A stretch of DNA of 64,000 bases, taken from contig QXEO01000152.1 of the NCBI GenBank assembly GCA_007115705.1, positions 1,842,766 to 1,906,765 of the forward strand, in the 5' to 3' direction. The notes beneath the pieces are model-generated. The model saw only the letters and a program-made list of their open reading frames with translations, did not search any database and was not told the origin of the DNA. The position numbers were made by a program, and so were the translations under genes. Below, one piece after another: positions 11,106 to 22,219 of this stretch. The first letter of the stretch is position 1; every line of letters begins with the position of its first letter. This stretch comes from Dactylis glomerata. Lineage: Eukaryota; Streptophyta; Magnoliopsida; Poales; Poaceae.

Positions 11106-12828
11106 TGATACGTCTCCAACGTATCCATAATTTTTGATGCTCCATGCTTGTTTTTACACCATTTGCTTAGTGTTTCGTTACACTTCGTGGCATTTTTATG
11201 CATTTTCCAGAACTAACCTATTAACGAGATGCCACAGTGCCAGTTCCCTGTTTTTCTGCTGTTTTTGTGTTTCAGAAAAGTTACACAGGAAATATTCTCG
11301 AAATTGGATGAAACCAAAGCCAGACGTCCAGATATTCACAGGAGCTTCCAGAACACCGAAGAGGAGACGGAGCCGGACCAGAGGGTGGCCACACCACCAG
11401 GGGGCGCGGCCCACCCCTGGCCCGCGCCAGCCTATTGTGTGGGCCCCTGGTCCACTTCTGACGCCGCCCCTTTGCCTATAAAGACCTCCCGACGAGAAAA
11501 ACCTAAAGACCCGATCACTTTTCCAGAACACATCGCGATCCGCCACCGCCGTTGACCCGAAGATCGGGAGGGTCCAGAAGCTCTTCCCGGCACCCTGCCG
11601 GAGAGGGGAATCGCCACCGGAGGTCTTCTTCATCACCATGCTTGCCTCCGGCGCGATGAGTGAGTAGTCTACCTTGGACTATGGGTCCATAGCAGTAGCT
11701 AGTTGGTTGTCTTCTCCACCATGTGCTTCATGTTTAGATCTCGTGAGCTGCCTTACATGATCGAGACTACCGTTATGTAATTCTACATGTTGTGTTTGTT
11801 GGGATCCGATGATTATTGGTGTTATGATTGAGTTGATGTGCTGAATATTATCTTATATTATCTCTATGTTGTTTATGGTCTTGCATGCTCTCCGTTGTTA
11901 GTAGTTATCTTGGCCGAGTAGTTGCTAGTGACTCCAAGAGGGGGTATTTATGCTCGATAGTGGGTTCATGCCTCTATTTAATCTGGGGGGGGGGGGTGAC
12001 AGAAACCTCTAAGGTTATAGATGTGTTGTTGCTACTAGGGAGAAAACAACATTCATATGCTCGAGGGCATATGCTTTGTTTACATTACACACTTTGCTTA
12101 ATACAGTTATCTGTTGTTCGCAACTTAATACTTGTGGAGTTCTCGGATTGATTCGCCACAAGTGGATTATTAGTCATAGATGCAGTTGGATGGCGGTCTA
12201 TGTATCTTGTTGTAATGCCCAGAGTAAATCTCATAGTGATCCTCTCGACATGCACGTTGTCTTTATTCTATCAATTGCCCAACTGTAATTTATTTACCCA
12301 GCATGTATTATTTTATCTTATGGAGAGACACCGCTAGTGAACTATGGACCCCGGTCCTATTTCCTTTATATTGCTATCACCTGTTTACTTTACTCGCACT
12401 GTTTACTTTACTTGTATATTACTATTGCTTTCCACTCGATACGCTCATACCCTTTATTTCAAGCAAACCGGTGAGATTGACAACCTCATCGTAAGTTGGG
12501 AACAAAGTATTTGGTTGTGTTGTGTGCAGGTTCCACGTTGCCGCTCGCAAAGCAAAGCTTGGACGAGGCGCCCTATAAATTGTCCGGAGCTGTCGCGAAG
12601 CTAGTGGGCATCACCTTCAGTCATATTCATCCTCCTACTGGATTAATAACCTTGGTTTCATAACTGAGGGAAAACTTGCTGCTATATTCATCAAAACCTT
12701 CTCTTGGGGTTTTCCAACTAGCCGGTCATTTATTACACATTCCCACGTCAACTTGGCTCCAGAAGTTTTCTGTCGCCGCTGCCGTGTATTATAGAAAAAG
12801 CTTTCACACCATCATCACCGCGCCATCA
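11106..12828 (+). repeat. 3' LTR of the deleted element, right end uncertain
   Basis: Starts TGATACGTCTCCAACGTATCC directly after TTAAGCTTGGAAATGC. Homology with the 19959 LTR end stops near 12755 (ACGTCAACTTGGCTCCA). What follows, TTTTCTGTCGCCGCTGCCG, resembles the tRNA-Asp primer-binding region that normally comes after a 5' LTR. If GCATC (12829-12833) is the target duplication, the unit ends CGCGCCATCA at 12828. Confidence 0.75.
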
Positions 12829-12833
12829 GCATC

Positions 12834-13210
12834 CTATAGTATAGCATTAACTTTTTTGAGCCAAGAAATGACTTGAGTTTAGTGCATGTATTATCATCTG
12901 ACACCTCGGCAAACTTAGCAGTCATCCATTGCGTATGTCATATTCAGCCTCGTGCAGGGTATTGGTGGATCGAGAGATCGACACGCCAATGTGTGAGCCC
13001 ATATATAGCGCCGCCTACCATGTCGATCCAAGCACACTTTTATTCGTCCCGATGTTTAGGGCTAATAATCGCGTGGTTAATACGCACTTTTCTTTTCCCA
13101 TAAAGGCTCCACATAAAAAAAACATGTTAAGATTGTGACAGCTTTCTGCCTATTAATTGTCATCATTTACCTAGCATACATAGCCATGGCCAAATGGCCA
13201 GCAAAACTAA
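12834..13210. other. Low-copy sequence without recognised gene
   Basis: No recurrence elsewhere in the window and no convincing coding frame. A CATATATAGCGCC stretch near 13002 could serve as a TATA element, but no gene follows. Confidence 0.4.
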
Positions 13211-13212
13211 TA

Positions 13213-13354
13213 CTCCCTCCGTTTCAAAATATAAGATGTTTTAGGTTTGTGAAGCAAATGTATGTAGACACCTTTTAGTGTGTATATACTAAAAGATGTC
13301 TTGATACATTTGCTTCACAAAGCTAAAACATCTTATATTTAGAAACGGAGGGAG
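13213..13354. mobile_element. Stowaway MITE (Tc1/mariner), 142 bp
   Basis: Terminal inverted repeats CTCCCTCCGTTTC / GAAACGGAGGGAG are flanked by TA dinucleotides at 13211-13212 and 13355-13356. Internal arms pair (ATAAGATGTTTTAG with CTAAAACATCTTAT; GAAGCAAATGTAT with ATACATTTGCTTC), so the transcript would fold into one hairpin. Non-coding and non-autonomous. Confidence 0.96.
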
Positions 13355-13356
13355 TA

Positions 13357-14030
13357 CTACTTAGGAGATAGTCGGAGTGTGCATCTGTGCATCTGCATAA
13401 AGCCGGAGAGCCCACACTAACCACCTATACACTGGTACGTCATCGCAGATGATAATGAAGTGGATATAGCAGCATAATCTTCTCTCCATAATAGGTACGT
13501 ACCGGGGAAGCGCCGATCGAAAAGTCAATGGAGATCGGACGGCAGGGAGCACGGCACCGGCGCTTGAAGATTCGCAAGGCCAGTGCCGCAGTGCGAGGCC
13601 TTGTGGGGCCGTGCACTCGTGCGCGGTCGGTCGCGTTGTCGTTGCTGCTGCATCATGGAATCATTTCTTTATCTTCCGAGCTTCCGACGTAGCGTGCGCC
13701 GTGCGGCGAAATACCAGTCCTAGTATTTCTTTGCATTTCCACTTTCCTTTTCTGTCACTGCGAAAAATACTTTCCTGTGGACAGCGACGTGAAGTAGTCT
13801 AGTATAGTTCAGCAGTGCGGACGGAGGGAGTATGCAAGACAAGGGGAGTAGTACCAGCAGTACGTGGTGTAGTGAAGGCGTCCTAGCTAAACCTTAAAGA
13901 TGAAAATATCGGCTGGATGGCAGGCACTGCATGCAACGTTCGGTTAAACTGTTAAAACAATTTCGCGGTAGAGAAGACAGTGCAGTCATAGCTGCACTCA
14001 GACAGTGCCGTATACCCGCAATATCGGTTT
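13357..14030. other. Low-copy, moderately GC-rich sequence without recognised gene
   Basis: No frame with family features on either strand. One Stowaway-like end (CGGACGGAGGGAGTA, about 13819-13833) is present without a partner. Confidence 0.4.
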
Positions 14031-14034
14031 GGTG

Positions 14035-14405
14035 TCCAGGTACCATGGGGTCCTTTTTTCGATTTTTTTGAAATGGACATTTTAAGTTTCAAAAAAAATT
14101 AAAAAAATATGTGAATGTAGCCAATGACGTGCACTATGATCGTGCAAATTTTTATTGTGAAATACCTTAGGCTCGGCAAAAAAGATAAATTAGACAATTT
14201 TTGGAACATGTTCCTAGATCTGAAAATGTGTTCTCAGATCTAAAATTTTGTTATTTTTGCTGGGAGAAGAATACAAGGTATTTCGTAATATAAATTTACA
14301 TATATGTAGAAGAAATCATAGACTATACCCTGGTATTATTCTTGAATTTTTTTCGAAGTTTAAAATTTAAATTGAATCCACTAAAATGACGCTCTCCCGT
14401 GTACC
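14035..14405. repeat. Fold-back (imperfect inverted repeat) element
   Basis: The centre is the near-palindrome AGATCTGAAAATGTGTTCTCAGATCT (about 14216-14241). The left arm (GTGAAATACCTT...GGCAAAAAAGATAAATTAGACAATTTT) pairs imperfectly with the right arm (AAAATTTTGTTATTTTTGCTGGG...AAGGTATTTCGTAA), and the pairing continues outward into TTTGAAATGG / TTTAAATTGAA tracts. It looks like an old MITE of unassigned family; exact ends and target duplication are not clear. Confidence 0.55.
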
Positions 14406-14514
14406 GGACTATCTAGGTGACGTAGAGATCTGATGCATGGCATCAAAGTGGGCCCCTCTCTTTTTCCCGGGGAATTCCTTTTCCCGGCGAGCGACGTCGG
14501 GTTCTGTTGGGATA

Positions 14515-14612
14515 CGATCATACGATACGCGCGCCCAGGCCGAGGTGTGTCGCCTTTTCCGAGACGGGTTCGGTTCGATCCGGCGCGGTCCGGCCGGCCA
14601 GTGCCCCTTCGA
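14515..14612 (+). repeat. GC-rich direct repeat, copy 1
   Basis: Contains CGATACGCGCGCC...GTGTCGCC(TT)TTCCGAGACGGG(T)TCGGTT, GATCCGGCG and GTCCGGCCGG. The same words recur in the same order and orientation at 17358-17435, 2.8 kb away. Between the copies lie the hAT relic and the Harbinger-like fragment. Copy 1 is preceded, and copy 2 followed, by GATGCATG..ATCAAAGTG. Confidence 0.65.
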
Positions 14613-15099
14613 TCGGCGCATGCATGATATCGTTCTTGGCAGAACACGTGTCAACTTGTCTCCGGTACTCGTCATCGTGTCGTGTCGACCTGCAGCTAGG
14701 AGGTTGCACTTGCACCGCTGCAGGCTGCAAGCTGCACCGGCGTGGCTAGGGCGCTCTGGTCCAAGTCAACTAGAAAGCCGTTATTTTGACGCTTTACGGC
14801 CGTGCCATGCCGGGCGAGTGAGGGTGGAGCTAGGTGGTGATCTATCGCGGCCGTGCGAGGTGCGACCTTGTGTGGTGGAGCTTCCGAGGCAGTTTTGATT
14901 GGACGGCCTCAAATTGCCACACCAATAGCTAGGGCCCTGATCGATCAAATGTTCTAGTACACTTTTGATCTTGAAGTTTTATAATTTAGGATAATTTTAG
15001 AAAATACATATATAACATAAAATTACATCCTACTATGTCATAACTACAACTACTCTACAAAAAATAAAATACATGATTACAGGATATCAATCTTCACAA
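14613..15099. other. GC-rich to AT-rich transition, no gene recognised
   Basis: GC-rich sequence to about 14920, then AT-rich to the start of the hAT relic. Several open frames exist on both strands, but they are explained by GC content and show no family features. Confidence 0.4.
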
Positions 15100-15100
15100 A

Positions 15101-16366
15101 ATGAGCAAAGCTTTAGGATCTGGGCAGCTTACAACAGGCACTGGGATAAATCAAGAGCAATGCCTTCAAAGACACGGAGCCACTCGTTGCGGTTCTTATG
15201 GTAAAACGCTTAAAAGCTTGGTTGACTTGTTTCGATCAGTTATTAAAGTTCCAAAATGCGTGGGAGAAGAAGACACCGGCAGAACAAATAGAGACCACGT
15301 AAATGGTCTTTGAGTGTACTCTCGGTCTTTTGACTTTGTCTTTCTATTTGCATCTCATGTTGACAGTTCTTACAACCACAAACACATTGTCATTAGCATT
15401 GCAGCGAAAGGATCAATACATAGTAAATGCCATGAAAAATGTGAAGTCAGTTAGAATTGTTTTGAATGAACTTAGAGAACATCGATGGGAATCATTGCTA
15501 GTTGAAGTTCATGATTTTTGTGACAAACATGATACTGATGAGTTGGACATGGAACAAGCCTATGTTAATCCAAAAAAAGAGAATACAATTAACTGGAATT
15601 GCCCAAAAAACATCACTATAAAGTAGATTGTTTCAATGCTTTTTTTGATTGGCTAGTTCATGAGCCTGATGGTCGGTTCAGTGAGACATCCTCCAATCTT
15701 CTTTTTTGGTCAGCGGCTTTGAGGCCAAGAGACTCATTTCATGATTTTAATTTGGAGAGTTTGATAAATTTGGCTAAACTATATCCTAAAGAGTTTGATT
15801 CTCGAGAATTGAGAGCTTGATAAGGATCCATGTCTCTATAGTGCTGATGTATGCTCAAATGTTAGCTTTTCCAACAAAGAAACAATCACCGAGCTTTCTA
15901 AGAAAATGGTGGAGACAAGGAGGCGTCTTATGCAGTGGCGGAGCATCAGCGAAATCAAGCACGGGCCAGTTCAGCAAATACAGTAAAGAGTGGGCCAGTT
16001 TCGCACATAAAATGAGCCCTTTTTTCTACTGGGCCGAATTGGTCGCAGATTCTAAGGCAAATTTCGGGGGAAGCCTGGGCCACGGCCCAGGTTGGTCAAC
16101 CAGACGCTCCGCCAGTGGTCTTATGTATCCTTTGTTTTATCGCCTATTGAAGCTAGTTGTTGTGTTTCTTGCTGCCACTACTAAAGTTGAGAGGTGTTTT
16201 TCAACCATGAAACCGGTGAAAACATTTTTGTGCAATCGTCTCAATGATGACAGCTTAAGTGATGATTTTATTTTTTAGTGGAGAAAGAACTAAAAAAGAA
16301 AGTCACAAATGATCAAGTGGTTGAGTATTTCATGGCTTTTGACAGAAAAAAATTACTAGAAGAGTA
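15101..16366 (+). pseudogene. hAT-superfamily transposase relic (TTF-type, dimerisation region)
   Basis: Successive frames give the order typical of grass TTF-zinc-finger/hAT-dimerisation proteins: GSGQ..GINQEQCLQRHGATRCGSYGKTL (15119-15215), ALQRKDQYIVNAMKNVKSVR...LREHRWESLL (15400-15500), the HDTDELDMEQAYVNP region, VDCFNAFFDW (15627-15657), LINLAKLYPKEFDS (15767-15808), then after an insertion YRLLKLVVVFLAATTKVERCFSTMKPVKT (16138-16224), which is the dimerisation domain. It has several frameshifts and stops, lacks the N-terminal zinc finger, and is split by a hAT MITE at 15933-16117. It cannot encode a working transposase. Confidence 0.85.
15933..16117. mobile_element. hAT-type MITE, 185 bp, with 8-bp target duplication
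   Basis: Ends CAGTGGCGGAGC / GCTCCGCCAGTG. Flanked by perfect 8-bp repeats GTCTTATG at 15925-15932 and 16118-16125. Eight-base duplications are diagnostic of hAT elements. Excising it plus one repeat rejoins the transposase relic around it in phase. A relative with the same termini is at 54417-54570. Confidence 0.95.
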
Positions 16367-16689
16367 AAAATTAATGTGAGCATTTTAGCTACATGATTAC
16401 TATGATTTTTGTCATTCTATTATTTCGTACTTGAAAATTAAGTCTACTTTGTATCTTGTAGGTTATTCAGCCTTGCGTTTCATATTGTCTATTTTCAAAT
16501 TTGGAAATGCAAGACATATTTTTCAAGTAACTTTCTCTTTTATTTACTCAGTATTGTATGCATTTTTATTTTAGATTATTTATATTGCACATTGCCTTCA
16601 AATATGCCATATTATCTATGCTACAAGCTATAAACCATACTTATATATAGTAGATTGTTGCTCGGAAATATTCAGCTATAGTAAGTGGT

Positions 16690-17085
16690 GCATCTGGAAG
16701 TTTCCACCTCGCTTGCTTCTCTTGGATCTTCTTCTCCATCATCATCATCTTTGCCTCTAAGGTTTTGTTAACCAAAAGCTCCACTGACTTCATCATGTCA
16801 TCCATCTTGTCCTTAATGCTTGATGCCTCCTCTTACTTCTTTTGCTTGTCCTTTTCTTTCTTGGTTCCATCCGACCTTCTCTTGTTCTTCTTAGCCACGA
16901 GCTCAGCATCCTCATCATTGTCTAATTCGACAAATGCCCCGTTCACCGGTGGTGCTTCCCGGTCTCTCACCATCCATTTCTCACTATGCTCAAGCTACTT
17001 GTAGAATGTTGAAGCAAGAATGGCTTGCCTTTGGAACCCGCCATTTCCTTGTATTTACCCATTGCGATTTGGTCCTATATGTTGG
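16690..17085 (-). pseudogene. Harbinger ORF1 / NAM-associated C-terminal-like fragment
   Basis: Read on the minus strand, broken frames give Y.LEHSEKWMVRDREAPP, VNGAFVELDNDEDAE, KNKRRSDGTKKEKDKQKK, EASSIKDKMDDMMKSVELLVNK, MMMMEKKIQEKQARWKLPDA. This is the layout of the C-terminal region of plant Myb/SANT-like proteins annotated as NAM-associated, many being ORF1 proteins of PIF/Harbinger transposons. Stops (for example before LEHSEKW and after KQKK) show it is dead. No Harbinger transposase or TIR was seen nearby. Confidence 0.55.
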
Positions 17086-17357
17086 AAATGCACAATGTTT
17101 TTGAAGATGCAACAAGCATGGCAAAAAAAAAATCAAAGTGGTTTCGTCCCCAGCTGAGATTGGGGCGGCGCCGCCGTGGTCCTTCGAGCCATCGGCGGGA
17201 TGCATACTGATTGCAAGATTGCAATCTTAGTTAGAGTGTTTGTTGTAATTTGCAGGAGCCATGTTGTCATTTCCAGTTTTTTTTGGCCTCCTTGTAAAGC
17301 ACCTACCGCTGAATGAATTTTTTCCAAATCCTTCTGGACCTTATCCGTTAAAAAAAA

Positions 17358-17435
17358 CGATACACGCGCCAGGGCAGCAAAATTTGTGTCGCCGTTTCCG
17401 AGACGGGATCGGTTGGATCCGGCGCCGTCCGGCCG
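17358..17435 (+). repeat. GC-rich direct repeat, copy 2
   Basis: Same ordered words as copy 1 at 14515-14612 (CGATACACGCGCC, GTGTCGCCGTTTCCGAGACGGG, GGATCCGGCGCCGTCCGGCCGG). Divergence suggests an old duplication. No coding sense is evident. Confidence 0.65.
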
Positions 17436-17775
17436 GTGCCCTTTGGGAAAGGGCGGGGCCGGGTGCAACTAGCAAGGGGCAAGGTGATGCGATGCGGGCT
17501 GGATCGATGGCGGGGACTCGGATGTTGGATGCATGAGAATCAAAGTGCAAGTGGGAGAGCCGCTAGTGGTCAGCTACTACCACGGAGCAGCCGTAGCTAG
17601 GTGCGGCCGGGCGGCCCGCTGCCCGCACATTGCATGCAGATCGATACTGTGCTCCGCTACGCTACGCTCCGATACGATGCGGCCTTTCCGAGCCGGACAT
17701 ATCTTGTTTGCGGTGGGCGTGTCGACCACCTGGCCGCGATATGTTGCAAGTGTTTCTGGTTTGCGGACTCGGATA
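17436..17775. other. GC-rich sequence without recognised gene
   Basis: Between the direct repeat and the Mutator-like element. Open frames on both strands overlap one another and show no recognisable domain. Confidence 0.4.
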
Positions 17776-17849
17776 AAGTTTTCAGAGTAAAATACATGGC
17801 AACTCATCGAACTTAAGTCACTTACTCGTTAAGGTCATCGTATATATAT

Positions 17850-18364
17850 AGCAATACCTAAAATATGGTCATCGAATACGCATCAGAGGATCATCGGAGC
17901 TCGTAGAACTTTGTATTTGCCTATTCATAAACCCCACCTATAGGTCCCTGCCAATTTTTTTATTTTACATATAACCCCAAACTTTTTCTTTTCTTCCCCA
18001 CTAGGGTCCTCCACTCCTCCCTCAATTTCTCCACATAAAATATATTTCAATAGAAGGTGAAGTGATGAACCCTAGCGCAGGTGCAGCATCCCCTTCCCTG
18101 CATCTTCCCGCCACCGGCGCCCCGCCCCCTTCCTCCCGCCCGGCCGGCGGCGCCCTGCCCCTGACTCCAGGACGAACACGTCGGCGACAAACGCGACCTC
18201 TAGGAGCCGCCCCTCCCATGCATATAGAACGAGCGCGTCGTCCAAGGCGACCTCCAGGAACTGCGCCGCCGCCGATCCTTGGATGCCGAGGATCCGTGCC
18301 GCCGCCGGTGTTTGTATGCGAAGGTGCCGCCCGATTCCCCTCCTCCCTAATCTCCATGGTCCTC
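17850..18364. other. MULE payload, left part
   Basis: AT-rich to about 18055, then strongly GC-rich (18080-18310: CCCGCCACCGGCGCCCCGCC and similar). An open frame at 18062-18364 is Pro/Arg/Ala-rich and looks compositional. It resembles, in words such as CCCTGCATCT, the right payload at 26754-27050, so it may be a captured host GC-rich exon or leader; the source is not recognised. Confidence 0.45.
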
Positions 18365-19959
18365 TGATACGTCTCCAACGTATCTATAATTTTTGATGCT
18401 CCATGCTTGTTTTTACACCATTTGCCTATTGTTTCGTTACACTTCGTGGCACTTTTATGCATTTTCCGGAACTAACCTATTAACAAGTTGCCACAGTGCC
18501 AGTTTCCTGTTTTCTGCTGGTTTTGTGTTTCAGAAGTGATACACAGGAAATATTCTCGGAATTGGACGAAACAAGTTCCTGAAGTCTTATTTTACCCGGA
18601 AGCTTCCAGAGATCCAAAGGAGAGTAGGAGGGGGGCCACCAGGGCCCCACACGCAGGGGTGGCGCGGCCAGGCCCCTGGCCACGTGGGCCCCGCGTGAGG
18701 GCGCCTGGCTCCTCCTCTGACATCGCCCCTTCGCCTATAAAGACCCCCCGACGGATAAAACCTAAGTACCCGATCAGATTTTCAGAACACATCGCGATCC
18801 GCCGCCGCCGTCGACCCGAAGATCGGGAGGATCCAGAAGCTCTTCCCGGCACCCTGCCAGAGATGGGAATCGCCACCGGAGGTCTTCTTCATCGCCATGC
18901 TTGCCTCCGGAGCGATGAGTGAGTAGTCTACCTTGGACTATGGGTCCATAGCAGTAGCTAGATGGTTGTCTTCTCCACCATGTGCTTCATGTTTAGATCT
19001 CATGAGCTGCCCTACATGATTGAGATCACCGTTATGTAATTCTACATGTTTGGTTTGTTGGGATCCGATGAATATTGGTGTTTATGATTAAGTTGTTGTA
19101 CTGAATATTATCTTTTGTTATCTCTATGTTGTTTATGATCTTGCATGCTCTCCGTTGTTAGTAGCTATCTTGGCCGAGTAGTTGCTAGTGACTCCAAGAG
19201 GGGGTATTTATACTCGATAGTGGGTTCATGCCTCTATTTAATCTGGGGGAGTGACAGAAACCTCTAAGGTTGTAGATATGTTGTTGCTACTAGGGAGAAA
19301 ACAATATTCATATGCTCAAGGGCATATGCTTTGTTTACATTACACACTTTGCTTAATGCAATTATCTGTTGTTCGCAACTTAATACTTGTGGAGTTCTCA
19401 GATTGATTCACCACAAGTGGATTATTAGTCATAGATGCAGTTGGATGGCGGTCTATGTATTTTGTTGTAATGCCCAGAGTAAATCTCATAGTGATCTTCT
19501 TGACATATCACGTTTATCTTTATTCTATCAATTGCCCAATTGTAATTTATTTACCCAGCATGTGTTATTTATCTTATGGAGAGACACCACTAGTGAACTA
19601 TGGACCCCGGTCATATTTCCATCATATTGCTATCACCTGTTTACTTTACTCGTACTGTTTACTTTACTCGCATAATTATATTGGTTTTCACTCGATACGC
19701 TCATAATCTTTGTTTCAAGCAAACCGGTGAGATTGACAACCTCATCGCAAGTTGGGAACAAAGTACTTGGTTGTGTGTGTGCAGGTTCCGCATCACCTTC
19801 AGTCGTTTGTCTCTCCTCTCCTGATCGATATTAAATCTTGGTTTCTTAACTGAGAGAAGACTAGCTGCTATACTCATCATACCTTCCTCTTGGGGTTCCC
19901 AACGGGCTGGTTATCCACCACGCACAAGGACAGTCTGCTCCCACGTCAACTTGGACGCA
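18365..19959 (+). repeat. 5' LTR
   Basis: 1595 bp, TGATACGTCTCC to TTGGACGCA, closely matched by 25158-26748. TATAAAGACCCCCCG near 18736 marks the probable promoter. Confidence 0.93.
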
Positions 19960-19972
19960 GCAGCTAATTTTC

Positions 19973-19990
19973 TGGCGCCGTTACCGGGGA
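19973..19990 (+). other. Primer-binding site, tRNA-Asp
   Basis: TGGCGCCGTTACCGGGGA, 13 bp after the LTR, is complementary to the 3' end of plant tRNA-Asp(GTC) (..CCCCGGCAACGGCGCCA) with one mismatch. tRNA-Asp priming is characteristic of the Athila lineage. Confidence 0.88.
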
Positions 19991-20157
19991 GGAAGAGAAG
20001 ACTTCTGCGAGGGGAGTTTTTCGCACGCACATCCTTTACTTTGTTTTATTGTTTTGCTTTACTTTATTTATTTTACCTGCATTGCTTTTTATCAAAAACC
20101 CAAAAAAATTAGAATCCTTGGTAGTTGTTTTTACTTGTTTACTTTTGTTTTGCTGAA

Positions 20158-22219
20158 ATGGCCAATCCTGAAAACACCAAGTTGTGTGAATTTACTAGCA
20201 CAGATAATAGTGATTTTATCTGCACTCCTATTGCACCACCTGCTACTGCTGCAAACTTTTATGAGATTAAGCCTGCTTTATTGAACCTTGTTATGAAAGA
20301 GTAATTTTCTGGTGCTAGTACTGAAGATGCTGCAGCTCATCTCAACAATTTTGTTGAGCTATGTGAGATGTAGAAATATAAGGATGTTGATAGTGATATT
20401 ATTAAGCTCAAGTTGTTTCCTTTTTCTTTAAGAGGAAAAGCTAAAGATTGGTTGTTGTCTTTGACAAAGAATAATATTGACTCATGGGCTAAGTGTAAGG
20501 TTCTTTTATTGGTAGATACTATCCTCCTGCTAAGATTATATCTCTGCGTAGCAATATTATGAAGTTTACTCAGTTTGATAATGAACATGTTGCTCAAGCT
20601 TGGGAAAGAATGAAATCTATGATAAAGAATTGCCCCACTCATGGACTGACTACTTGGATGATTATCCAAACTTTTTATGCAGGACTGAATTTTTCTTCAA
20701 GGAACCTACTTGATTCAGCTACTGGAGGCACTTTTATATCCCTTGCCTTGGGCACCGCATCAAAGCTACTTGACAACATGATGGTAAATTATTCCGAATG
20801 GCACACCGAGAGAGCTCCACAAGGTAAGAAGGTAAATTCTGTTGAGGAAACCTCTTCCTTAGGTGATAAGATTGATACCATTATGGCTATGCTTGCTAAT
20901 GATAGGACTCATGTTGATCCTAGTAATGTTCCTTTGGCCTCTCTGGTTGCTCAAGAAGAGCAAGTTGATGTGAATTTCATTAGAAACAATAATTTTAACA
21001 ACAGTGCTTATAGGAACAATTTTGCTAGTAACAATTATAGGCCGTATCCTTCTACCAATGGTAATGGTAATGGTAACTCTTATGGTAATTCTACAACAAC
21101 ACTAGGGCCGCGCCCTCCGAGCTTGAGGTAATGCTCAAGGACTTCATCGGTAAGCAAACTGCTTTTAACAAGTCTGTTGAGGAAAAGTTAGGCAAAATTG
21201 ATATTCTTGCTTCTAAAGTTGATAGCCTTGCTCATGATGTTGAACTTTTGAAATTAAAAGTGTTGCCTAATGATGTAAAAGAGAACAATGTTTTTGCTAC
21301 CGCTAATGCTATCCAAGTTGAAATTGATGAAAATATTAGATTGTTAGCGGAATTGCATGCCAGGTGGGAAAGAGAAGATGAGATGGCTAGAGAGATGAAG
21401 GTATGTACCATTACTACCTCTAATGATGTTGCTCCTAATACTAGCAATCCTCTTACTTTGATTGGTGTAGAGAAAACTCCCACTCCTTATGTTAAAAAGC
21501 CTAAAACTGCCAAAACTTTTTCTCAATAGAGTGCTAAAATTTTTCAGAGTGTCGGAGATGATAGCTCTATTTCTTTTAATGATTTTGATGTTGATGGCTG
21601 CAATATATCTGAAGTTATTTTGTTCTTGCAAAAGCTTGCTTTGACTCTCAATGCTAGTTATTTAAATATTGCTTTTACTAAGCATATTACCAATGCTCTC
21701 ATAAAAATTAGGGATGAAAAGTTGAAGCAAAAAGCCTCTGTTCCCAAGAAGTTAGAAGATGGTTGGGAACTCATCATTGATATGCATGTTAATGGTTATG
21801 ATTGCCATGCTTTATGTGATCTAGGTGCTAGTATTTCTATCATGCCTAGAAAGATTTATGACATGCTTGATTTACCACCGCTTGAAAAGTGTTATTTTGA
21901 TGTTCCTATTGCTGATGTTGCTAAGAAGAAACCTTTGGGAAGAATTAATGATGTTCTTATTGTGGTTAATAATAACCTTGTTCCTGTTGATTTTCTTATT
22001 ATGGACATTGAATGCCATGCTTCATGTCCTATTATTTTGGGAAGACCCTTTCTTCGAACTGTAGGTGCTATCATTGATATGAGGGAAGACACTATCAAGT
22101 ATCAATTCTCACTAAAGAAAGGTATGGAACACTTCCCTAGGAAAAGAAACAAATTACTTTTTGACTCTATTCTTAGAGCAAATTATGAGCTTAATGCTTC
22201 ATCACTTGATATTACTTGA
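20158..22219 (+). pseudogene. gag-protease of Athila-type element, broken
   Basis: Starts ATG with MANPENTKLCEFTSTD and the gag core (EIKPALLNLV, LKLFPFSLRGKAKDWLLSL). In-frame stops occur near 20302 and 20371, a frameshift near 20510, a stop plus frameshift at 21129, and a stop at 21527. The C-terminal protease-like part (DLGAS near 21816-21830, LGRPFL near 22038-22055) is otherwise well kept, ending with TGA at 22219. The first and last thirds match the intact copy at 1-1701 closely, but the middle (21060-21290) is unrelated to that copy and encodes another short coiled coil. Confidence 0.88.

Larger units (their letters stand above)
8937..12828 (+). mobile_element. Internally deleted Athila-lineage Gypsy element
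   Basis: A truncated 5' LTR (8937-9386) joins directly to the 3' half of the internal region (9387-11105), followed by a full 3' LTR (from 11106). The rest of the 5' LTR, the primer site and gag are gone. The internal stretch 10044-10570 is not shared with the other copies; it contains GGCACTCCTCCATGGTATG near 10308 and GGGGAGGAGTGCC near 10387. Flanking pentamers GCATC at 8932-8936 and 12829-12833 fit a target duplication and set the right end at 12828, but homology alone would end the LTR near 12755. Confidence 0.8.

Noticed and set aside
13819..13833. Stowaway-like end CGGACGGAGGGAGTA
   Set aside because: No matching inverted end or hairpin partner was found nearby, so a complete MITE is not supported.
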